Positions 4,729 to 10,020 of a stretch of 10,020 bases of DNA are shown here, piece by piece (positions within the stretch are counted from its first letter, which is position 1; the number at the start of each line of letters is the position of its first letter). Below the pieces are notes generated by a model. That model was not told where the DNA came from, made no database searches, and saw nothing but the letters and a program-made list of their open reading frames with translations. This stretch comes from Pseudomonadota bacterium (lineage in GTDB: Bacteria > Pseudomonadota > Alphaproteobacteria > Sphingomonadales > Sphingomonadaceae). The stretch lies in contig JAFABD010000085.1 of assembly GCA_023426225.1 (NCBI GenBank), positions 1 to 10,020 on the forward strand, written 5' to 3'. The position numbers were made by a program, and so were the translations under genes.

Positions 4729-5936
4729 TGCAGACAGCTTCGGCCGCGCCCATGCCCATTCCCGGGCACATCGACCCTGTGCCCGTCCCCCGTGTCCTCG
4801 CGGCGCGCGAGGACGGCCGACTCGACCTGGTCGGGCTTTCGCGCGACGAGATTCGCGCCGCGCTCGCCGACGCCGGGATGGAGCCCAAACAGGCCAAGCT
4901 CCGCGCCAAGCAGCTGTGGCACTGGATCTACAATCGCGGCGCCACCGAATTCAGCGCGATGACCGATATCGCCAAGGCGCAGCATCCCTGGCTTGCCGAA
5001 CGGTTCGTGATTGCCCGCCCCGATGTCGTCGAGGCGCAGGTCTCGAACGACGGCACGCGCAAGTGGCTGCTGCGCTCGCCCGACGGGCAGGATTACGAGA
5101 TGGTGTTCATCCCCGATGCCGATCGGGGAACGCTGTGCGTCTCCAGCCAGGTGGGCTGCACGCTCAACTGCCGCTTCTGCCACACCGGAACGATGCGGCT
5201 GGTCCGCAACCTGACCGCCGGCGAGATCGTCGGGCAGGTGATGCTGGCGCGCGACGCGCTCGGCGAATGGCCCAGCCAGCCCGAAGGGCGACTGCTCACC
5301 AACATCGTGATGATGGGGATGGGCGAGCCGCTCTATAATTTCGACAATGTCCGCGACGCGCTGAAGGTCGTGATGGACGGCGACGGGCTGGCCCTTTCGA
5401 AGCGGCGCATCACGCTGTCGACCTCGGGCGTGGTGCCGATGATGGCGCGCGCCGGCGAGGAGATCGGCGTCAACCTGGCCGTCTCGCTCCACGCCGTCAC
5501 CAAGGACGTGCGTGACGAGATCGTGCCGCTCAACAAGAAATACGGGATCGAGCAGCTGTTGCAGGCGTGCGCCGACTATCCCGGCGCGAACAATGCGCGG
5601 CGCATCACGTTCGAATATGTGATGCTGAAGGACAAGAACGACCGCGACGAGGATGCGCGCGAACTGGTCCGCCTGCTGCGCAAGTACCGGCTGCCCGCGA
5701 AGGTCAACCTGATCCCGTTCAACCCGTGGCCGGGCGCACCCTATGCGTGTTCGACGCCCGAGCGGATCAAGGCGTTTTCGAACATCGTGTTCGAGGCGGG
5801 GATCTCGGCGCCGGTGCGCACCCCGCGCGGGCGCGACATCGACGCCGCGTGCGGCCAGCTCAAGACCGCCGCGGAAAAGAAGAGTCGTGCCGAACTCGAC
5901 CGGCTGGCGGCCGAAAAGCAGGCCGCGCTCGGCTGA
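4728..5936 (+). CDS. rlmN: Dual-specificity 23S rRNA/tRNA adenine-C2 methyltransferase RlmN
   Basis: RlmN is a radical-SAM enzyme that methylates C2 of A2503 in 23S rRNA and A37 of some tRNAs, using a 4Fe-4S cluster and a methyl-cysteine intermediate. With the start used here the protein has 402 residues. The cluster motif CTLNCRFC places the iron ligands at Cys144, Cys148 and Cys151. Cys137 (TLCVSSQVGC) corresponds to E. coli Cys118, and Cys375 (DIDAACGQL) to the methylated Cys355. MMGMGEPLYN (195-204), SLHA (253-256) and LIPFNPWPG (328-336) are further family motifs. An N-terminal HhH-like RNA-binding part covers roughly 35-100. Possible starts are GTG 4692, ATG 4719 and ATG 4728. I prefer 4728 because the first two lie within the likely promoter. 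The gene converges on the flavin reductase with a 16-base gap. Confidence 0.95.
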   Translation: MQTASAAPMPIPGHIDPVPVPRVLAAREDGRLDLVGLSRDEIRAALADAGMEPKQAKLRAKQLWHWIYNRGATEFSAMTDIAKAQHPWLAERFVIARPDVVEAQVSNDGTRKWLLRSPDGQDYEMVFIPDADRGTLCVSSQVGCTLNCRFCHTGTMRLVRNLTAGEIVGQVMLARDALGEWPSQPEGRLLTNIVMMGMGEPLYNFDNVRDALKVVMDGDGLALSKRRITLSTSGVVPMMARAGEEIGVNLAVSLHAVTKDVRDEIVPLNKKYGIEQLLQACADYPGANNARRITFEYVMLKDKNDRDEDARELVRLLRKYRLPAKVNLIPFNPWPGAPYACSTPERIKAFSNIVFEAGISAPVRTPRGRDIDAACGQLKTAAEKKSRAELDRLAAEKQAALG

Positions 5937-5944
5937 GCCGCCCG

Positions 5945-5963
5945 GCCCCGGTTCACCCGGGGC
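5945..5963. terminator. Stem-loop between convergent rlmN and flavin reductase genes
   Basis: GCCCCGG (5945-5951) pairs with CCGGGGC (5957-5963), and the 5-base loop contains the stop codon of the flavin reductase gene. There is no T-tract on either side, so it may work in both directions weakly or only shield 3' ends. Confidence 0.4.
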
Positions 5964-6570
5964 GCGCCATCGCGAAGCGGGCTTCTTCGTCGATCTCGAA
6001 ATAGTCGGCGGGGCCGCCGCCGCGCAGGATCGGGTGTGCCCGCGCGGTCTGATAGACGCCGTCGGCCAGCATCGACCCGTCGATGTGGACGCCCACCACC
6101 TCGCCCAGCACGAGCCAGGTGTCGAGCGGCGCTCCCGATTGTCCCTCCAGCCGGATGAGCTGGGTCAGCCGGCATTCGAACTGCGCCGGGCTTTCGGCAA
6201 CCCGGTCGGGCCGGACGAGGCGAGCGGGCGCGGTTGCGATACCGGCGAGCCTGAACTCGTCGACCTCGGGGGCGACGGTGGCGGCGGAGGCATTCATCGC
6301 CTCTGCCAGCGGCCGGGTCGCCAGGTTCCACACGAACTCGCGCGTCTCCGCGATGTTGGCGATGCTGTCCTTCCAGCCGATCGAGGCGAAGCCCAGGATC
6401 GGCGGACGATAGTTGAACAGGTTGAAGAAGCTGTAGGGGGCGAGATTGCGCACCCCCGCCGCGCTGACCGTGCTGATCCAGCCGATCGGTCGCGGCGCCA
6501 CGATGGCGTTGAGCGGGTCATGCGCAAGGCCGTGGCCCTGCGCGGGTTCATAGAAATGTTCGTCGTGCAT
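5953..6570 (-). CDS. Flavin reductase family protein (FMN-binding split barrel)
   Basis: The 205-residue product belongs to the flavin reductase-like FMN-binding family (PF01613, DIM6/NTAB type). Members bind FMN and either reduce free flavin with NAD(P)H for partner monooxygenases or act as stand-alone flavoproteins. Diagnostic segments are PRPIGWIST (26-34), NLAPYSFFN (42-50), KDSIANI..TREFVWNLA (67-84) and the later ECRL (132-135). The region LDTWLVLGEVVGVHID (149-164) is typical of the second half of the barrel. The start giving MHDEHFYEP is chosen because the 24 residues of the longer reading are Arg-rich and unlike the family. No strong ribosome site is seen. The gene diverges from the CFA synthase gene across 124 bases, with no monooxygenase partner nearby, so the substrate is unknown. 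Confidence 0.88.
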   Translation of the reverse strand: MHDEHFYEPAQGHGLAHDPLNAIVAPRPIGWISTVSAAGVRNLAPYSFFNLFNYRPPILGFASIGWKDSIANIAETREFVWNLATRPLAEAMNASAATVAPEVDEFRLAGIATAPARLVRPDRVAESPAQFECRLTQLIRLEGQSGAPLDTWLVLGEVVGVHIDGSMLADGVYQTARAHPILRGGGPADYFEIDEEARFAMARPG

Positions 6571-6626
6571 ATCGGCCGCGGATGTCGGGCGCCGCCGCCC
6601 GGTTCGCAACCCCGGCGCGATTTTGG

Positions 6627-6655
6627 TTGCGCAGCGCAGCATGGCGCCGCATCAT
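6627..6655 (+). promoter_or_regulatory. Possible cfa-like gene promoter
   Basis: TTGCGC (6627-6632), a 17-base spacer and CATCAT (6650-6655, four of six matches to TATAAT) would start transcription near 6662 and leave a leader of about 33 bases. Only moderate matches, so the call is tentative. Confidence 0.25.
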
Positions 6656-6694
6656 GCAGGCCCGGGGGCGGGACAGACAAGCTACGGAAACCGA

Positions 6695-7942
6695 ATGGCT
6701 TTGCTCGACCGTTTTTTCGCGCGCGCGATCCGTCGCGGGCAGTTGACCGTAATCTACAAGGACGGCACCACCAGCCGGTTCGGCAATCCCGACCCGGCGC
6801 TCAAGCCGGTGACGATCCGACTGGGCCGCGGCGTGGCGCGCGCGATCCTGCGCGACCCGTCGCTGGGCGCGGCCGAGAGTTTCATGGACGGGCGGCTGAC
6901 GATCGAGCAGGGCGATATTCTCGACCTGCTGATGCTCGTCACCGGCAACAACCGCTGGGAGGACGCGACCGGCGGCCTCGATCCGTCGCCGCTTGCGCGA
7001 CTGGCGCTCGGCATCGCGCATCGCATCGGCCGCTACAACATGGTGCGTCGATCGCGCCGCAACGTCGCGCACCACTATGACCTGTCGGCGCGGCTCTACG
7101 ACCTCTTCCTCGATGCCGACCGCCAGTATAGCTGTGCCTATTACACCGATCCGGCGAACAGCCTGGAGCAGGCGCAGGCCGACAAGAAGGCGCATATCGT
7201 CGCCAAGCTGGCGATCGAGCCGGGGATGAAGGTGCTCGACATCGGCTGCGGCTGGGGCGGGATGGCGCTGTACATCCACGAGCGGACCGGCGCCGACGTG
7301 CTGGGCATCACGCTGTCCGAGGAACAGCTCAAGATCGCGCGCGAACGCGCGGCGCGTGCGGGCGTTGCCGACCGGGTGCGGTTCGAACTGATCGACTATC
7401 GCCATGTCGAGGGCAGCTTCGACCGCATCGTGTCGGTGGGCATGTTCGAGCATGTCGGAACGCCGCATTACCGCACCTTTTTCCGCAAGGTGCGCGAGTT
7501 GCTGACGCCCGAGGGCGTGATGTTGCTGCACACGATCGGGCGGGCGGGCGGGCCGGGCGTCACCGACGCCTTCACCGCCAAATATATCTTTCCCGGCGGC
7601 TATATCCCGGCGCTGTCGGAGATCGCGCGCGGCTATGAGGGGCTGCGCATGTTCCCGACCGATATCGAGGTGCTGCGGCTCCATTACGCGCATACGCTCA
7701 AGGCGTGGTACGATCGCACCGTTGCCGCGCACGAGGCGATCGCGGCGTTGTACGACGAACGCTTCTTCCGGATGTGGACCTTCTATCTGGCGGGCTGTTA
7801 CGTCAGCTTCCTCAACGGCGGGCTGGTCAACTACCAGCTTCAGATGTCGCGTTCGCGCACGGCGCTGCCGATTACGCGCGACTATATGCTGGCCGCCGAG
7901 GCGCAGCTTCGCGAGGGCAGGCTCGCCCGCGCGGCCGAATAG
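6695..7942 (+). CDS. cfa: Cyclopropane-fatty-acyl-phospholipid synthase family methyltransferase
   Basis: The enzyme transfers a methylene group from S-adenosylmethionine to cis double bonds of membrane phospholipid acyl chains, acting at the inner face of the cytoplasmic membrane. Of 415 residues, about 1-120 form the N-terminal lipid-binding part and 125-400 the SAM methyltransferase. Motifs seen are HHYDLSARLYDLFLD (126-140), QYSCAYY (144-150; Cys147 matches the active-site Cys139 of E. coli), VLDIGCGWGG (180-189, SAM motif I), GITLSEEQ (204-211), GMFEHVG (249-255) and LLHTIGR (277-283). The bicarbonate-ligand Glu and His of E. coli correspond to Glu252 and His279 by local context. I start at MALLDRFFAR, the hydrophobic/basic helix typical of the family. 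The 24 extra residues of the longer frame look non-coding. Some sphingomonad paralogues may modify other lipids, so the exact product is not certain. Confidence 0.9.
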   Translation: MALLDRFFARAIRRGQLTVIYKDGTTSRFGNPDPALKPVTIRLGRGVARAILRDPSLGAAESFMDGRLTIEQGDILDLLMLVTGNNRWEDATGGLDPSPLARLALGIAHRIGRYNMVRRSRRNVAHHYDLSARLYDLFLDADRQYSCAYYTDPANSLEQAQADKKAHIVAKLAIEPGMKVLDIGCGWGGMALYIHERTGADVLGITLSEEQLKIARERAARAGVADRVRFELIDYRHVEGSFDRIVSVGMFEHVGTPHYRTFFRKVRELLTPEGVMLLHTIGRAGGPGVTDAFTAKYIFPGGYIPALSEIARGYEGLRMFPTDIEVLRLHYAHTLKAWYDRTVAAHEAIAALYDERFFRMWTFYLAGCYVSFLNGGLVNYQLQMSRSRTALPITRDYMLAAEAQLREGRLARAAE

Positions 7943-7947
7943 CGAAG

Positions 7948-7999
7948 GGGACGGGCGCCGCGGCCGGACCGCAAGGCGCCTGTCCCGCGCTTCGGGACA
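7948..7999 (+). promoter_or_regulatory. Two overlapping, mutually exclusive stem-loops between cfa and argG
   Basis: A long stem pairs bases 7948-7963 with 7969-7986 (GGGACG/TGTCCC, GGCGCC/GGCGCC and GCGG/CCGC, with an AA bulge and a CCGGA loop). A second hairpin pairs TGTCCCG (7981-7987) with CGGGACA (7993-7999) around CGCTT. Bases 7981-7986 can join only one of them. The simplest role is the 3' end of the cfa transcript. If transcription reads through, it would be an argG leader switch. No T-tract follows. Confidence 0.45.
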
Positions 8000-8008
8000 A
8001 CGCGATGG

Positions 8009-8037
8009 TTGCGCGCGCGTTCCCGCGGTCCTAGACG
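8009..8037 (+). promoter_or_regulatory. Probable argG promoter
   Basis: TTGCGCG (8009-8015) and CCTAGACG (8030-8037), separated by 14 bases, resemble the alphaproteobacterial housekeeping consensus TTGACGS-N10-14-GCTANAWC. Transcription would start near 8043, leaving a 44-base leader that carries GGAG at 8073-8076, ten bases before the argG ATG. Confidence 0.4.
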
Positions 8038-8086
8038 GCGCAGCGTTTCCATCCTGCTGCTGCACCATCTTTGGAGTCGCCTGCCC

Positions 8087-9304
8087 ATGTCCGATTCGAT
8101 CAATCGCGTTGTCCTCGCCTATTCGGGCGGGCTCGACACCAGCGTGATCCTGAAGTGGCTGCAGCAGGAATATCGATGCGAGGTGGTGACCTTCACCGCC
8201 GATCTCGGCCAGGGCGAGGAGCTCGAGCCCGCGCGCAAGAAGGCCGAGATGATGGGCGTGAAGCCCGAGCACATCTTCATCGACGACCTGCGCGAGGAAT
8301 TCGTCCGCGATTTCGTGTTCCCGATGATGCGCGCGAATGCGCAGTATGAAGGGCTGTACCTGCTCGGCACGTCGATCGCGCGGCCGCTGATCGCCAAGCG
8401 CCAGATCGAGATCGCCAAGCTCGTCAATGCCGACGCCGTCAGCCATGGCGCGACCGGCAAGGGTAACGACCAGGTGCGCTTCGAACTGGGCTATTACGCG
8501 CTCAACCCCGACATCAAGGTGATCGCGCCGTGGCGCGAATGGGATCTGACCAGCCGTACCAAGCTGATCGAATTCGCCGAAAAGCACCAGATTCCGGTCA
8601 GCAAGGACAAGCGCGGCGAGGCGCCGTTCTCGACCGACGCGAACCTTCTCCACACCTCGTCCGAGGGCAAGGTGCTCGAGGATCCGTGGGAGGAAGTGCC
8701 CGATTACGTCTTCTCGCGCACCGTCAATCCCGAGGATGCGCCCGACACGCCGCACATCGTCACGATCCATTTCGAAAAGGGCGACGCGGTCGCGATCGAC
8801 GGCAATCCGCTGTCGCCCGCGACGCTGCTCGCGCACCTCAACGAACTGGGCCGCGAGCACGGCATCGGCCGGCTCGACCTGGTCGAGAACCGCTTCGTCG
8901 GCATGAAGAGCCGCGGCATGTACGAGACGCCGGGCGGCACGATCCTGCACGCCGCGCACCGCGCGATCGAGCAGTTGACGCTCGACCGTGGCGCTGCGCA
9001 CCTGAAGGACGAGCTGATGCCGCGCTATGCCGAGCTGATCTATAACGGCTTCTGGTACAGCCCCGAGCGCGAGATGCTGCAGGCGGCGATCGATCACAGC
9101 CAGGCCAAGGTCAACGGCACGGTCCGGCTGAAGCTGTACAAGGGCGGCGTGCATGTGATCGGCCGCCAGTCGCCCGACAGCCTGTACAGCGAGAAGGTCG
9201 TCACCTTCGAGGACGATCAGGGCGCCTATGACCAGCGTGACGCGGCGGGCTTCATCAAGCTCAACGCGCTGCGCCTGCGCCTGCTCGGTCGCCGCGACCG
9301 CTGA
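8087..9304 (+). CDS. argG: Argininosuccinate synthase
   Basis: ArgG condenses citrulline and aspartate using ATP to form argininosuccinate, the penultimate step of arginine synthesis in the cytoplasm. The 405-residue product has the expected length. The N-terminal ATP pyrophosphatase P-loop is AYSGGLDTS (11-19), and LLGTSIARP (92-100) and GATGKGNDQVRFE (121-133) form the ATP, citrulline and aspartate site. The C-terminal synthetase domain includes ENRFVGMKSRGMYETPGG (267-284), and a C-terminal helix carries FIKLNALRLRLL, used for tetramer assembly in the family. The start at MSDSINRVVLAYSGG agrees with the family and has GGAG upstream; a longer frame adds 26 residues of leader DNA. No other arg gene is adjacent, which is common for argG. 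It probably has its own promoter, and the preceding stem-loops isolate it from cfa. Confidence 0.97.
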   Translation: MSDSINRVVLAYSGGLDTSVILKWLQQEYRCEVVTFTADLGQGEELEPARKKAEMMGVKPEHIFIDDLREEFVRDFVFPMMRANAQYEGLYLLGTSIARPLIAKRQIEIAKLVNADAVSHGATGKGNDQVRFELGYYALNPDIKVIAPWREWDLTSRTKLIEFAEKHQIPVSKDKRGEAPFSTDANLLHTSSEGKVLEDPWEEVPDYVFSRTVNPEDAPDTPHIVTIHFEKGDAVAIDGNPLSPATLLAHLNELGREHGIGRLDLVENRFVGMKSRGMYETPGGTILHAAHRAIEQLTLDRGAAHLKDELMPRYAELIYNGFWYSPEREMLQAAIDHSQAKVNGTVRLKLYKGGVHVIGRQSPDSLYSEKVVTFEDDQGAYDQRDAAGFIKLNALRLRLLGRRDR

Positions 9305-9311
9305 ATCCGCA

Positions 9312-9351
9312 CGCATGGGCGGGGCGGCGGCGTCGCGACCCCGTCCATGCG
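9312..9351 (+). terminator. Hairpin after argG, probable terminator without T-tract
   Basis: CGCATGGGCGGGG (9312-9324) pairs with CCCCGTCCATGCG (9339-9351) over 13 bp with one G-T pair, starting seven bases past the argG stop. A small second hairpin CCGCG/CGCGG (9357-9372) follows. The absence of a T-run suggests Rho-assisted ending or 3' protection. Confidence 0.55.
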
Positions 9352-9382
9352 CAAACCCGCGGAAAAGCGCGGTAAAGCGACG

Positions 9383-9401
9383 TTAACCATGCTCGGCTAG
9401 C
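9383..9401 (+). promoter_or_regulatory. CtrA-like half-site and -10-like element before the last gene
   Basis: TTAACCAT (9383-9390) is the known half-site form of the CtrA motif of alphaproteobacteria. It is followed by GCTAGC (9396-9401), which resembles the start of the GCTANAWC -10 element. A start point 6-8 bases on would fall at the ATG at 9410, so the message could be leaderless. The nearest purine run (AGGG) is only two bases from the ATG. Confidence 0.35.
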
Positions 9402-9409
9402 GCAGGGCG

Positions 9410-10020
9410 ATGGCTGCGCGCGCGCCCTTTCGATTCCGGCCTTATGGCGGCCTTGCGGCGGTGCTCGCGGCAGGGCTGGGGAGCGTCTGGGCATGGCAGG
9501 ACCGGGCGGCGCTGATGGCGTTGCGGCTGCCCGACACCGACGATGCCGCGCGGCTGCAGCAGGTGCGCGACTGGCTGGGCGGGCAGGCATTCGCCGACCT
9601 GAGCCAGCACCGGCTGGGCGCGCCGCCGGGGCTGGCGATGCACTGGAGCCGCGTCGCCGACCTGGCGCCCGCGGCGCTCAATGCCATGCTGAAACCCGCA
9701 TTCGGCACCCCGATCGCCGAACGAATCGCGGTGATCGCGGTGCCGATCCTGCTGTTCGCGTGCGTTTTGCTGCTGATCGCGAGACTCGGATGGCGCACCG
9801 GTTCGTCGCCTACAACGACGATGCTCGTCGCGAGCCTCGCCTATCCCGCGACCACGATTTTCCTGCCCGGCCGGATCGACCATCACGGGTTGCAGATGCT
9901 GTTGCTGCTCGTCGCGGCGACGCCGGCGATCGCGCCGCCGCCCGGACGGCGCGCCGCGCTGGGCGAGGGGATCGCGGCGGGACTGGCGGGCGCGCTGTCG
10001 ATCGCGATCGGGCTCGAGAC
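9410..10020 (+). CDS. Polytopic membrane protein, GT-C/STT3-like glycosyltransferase candidate (3' end cut by window)
   Basis: The frame stays open from this ATG to the window edge (203 codons plus two bases). A first membrane helix lies at about 12-29. It is followed by a periplasmic-type loop with an acidic motif PDTDDAARLQQVRDWL (41-56), then DLSQHRLGAPPG (63-74) and MHWSRVADL (77-85). Further hydrophobic segments lie at about 104-126, 137-153, 160-175 and 186-202, and a conserved-looking RIDHHGLQ sits at 155-162. An acidic DD/DxD motif after the first helix of a multi-spanning protein is the hallmark of GT-C glycosyltransferases such as STT3/PglB oligosaccharyltransferases and ArnT. This pattern recalls a family of uncharacterised alphaproteobacterial membrane proteins. 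The donor and acceptor are unknown. The start is supported by the first helix and by a promoter-like element just upstream. The GT-C assignment is an inference from motifs. Confidence 0.6.
   Translation, partial: MAARAPFRFRPYGGLAAVLAAGLGSVWAWQDRAALMALRLPDTDDAARLQQVRDWLGGQAFADLSQHRLGAPPGLAMHWSRVADLAPAALNAMLKPAFGTPIAERIAVIAVPILLFACVLLLIARLGWRTGSSPTTTMLVASLAYPATTIFLPGRIDHHGLQMLLLLVAATPAIAPPPGRRAALGEGIAAGLAGALSIAIGLE

Noticed and set aside
5743..7080. A 445-codon plus-strand frame over the rlmN end, flavin reductase and cfa start
   Set aside because: It is out of frame with both plus-strand genes and antisense to the flavin reductase; no domain is visible.
6548..9316. A 922-codon open frame on the minus strand, opposite argG and cfa
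   Set aside because: It lies antisense to two clearly identified enzymes, its protein is Arg/His/Ala-rich without recognisable domains, and such long shadow frames are usual opposite GC-rich genes.

Overview
The window looks like a chromosomal segment of a sphingomonad-type alphaproteobacterium (Sphingomonas or a close relative). This is inferred from the very high G+C with G/C-rich third codon positions, the alphaproteobacterial character of RlmN, CFA synthase and ArgG, the IalB-like and DUF4168 secreted proteins, and promoter-like elements of the alphaproteobacterial type (TTG-rich -35 with CTATAT or CTAG-type -10). No mobile element, CRISPR array, tRNA or rRNA was seen. Most of the window is ordinary housekeeping chromosome.

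Layout, left to right. Bases 1-49 are almost pure G and are probably a sequencing or contig-end artefact that replaces the start of a small lipoprotein gene (51-302, +). A 372-base convergent gap (303-674) follows. It is unusually rich in inverted repeats and holds a degenerate 20-21 bp tandem repeat, and it is the best place in the window for an undescribed structured RNA or regulatory element. Next on the minus strand come dnaN (675-1787, sliding clamp) and a small outer-membrane beta-barrel gene (1935-2531), separated by a clear intrinsic terminator that ends the barrel transcript. After a 363-base divergent gap, a two-gene plus-strand operon encodes a histidine phosphatase (2895-3557) and an IalB-like secreted protein (3554-4024), joined by an ATGA overlap. 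It converges on a DUF4168-type secreted protein (4097-4552, -) with its own terminator.

The right half carries rlmN (4728-5936, +; 23S rRNA/tRNA A2 methylation), a convergent flavin reductase-family gene (5953-6570, -), a CFA synthase-like methyltransferase (6695-7942, +) and argG (8087-9304, +; arginine biosynthesis). The window ends inside a multi-spanning membrane protein resembling GT-C/STT3-type glycosyltransferases (9410 to the edge).

The genes do not form one pathway. Apart from the phosphatase/IalB pair, each gene seems to be its own transcription unit. The points most worth a second look are the structured 438-606 region, the competing stem-loops between cfa and argG, possible leaderless starts for rlmN and the last gene, a CtrA-like half-site before the last gene, and two EcfG-like promoter matches lying antisense to dnaN and cfa.
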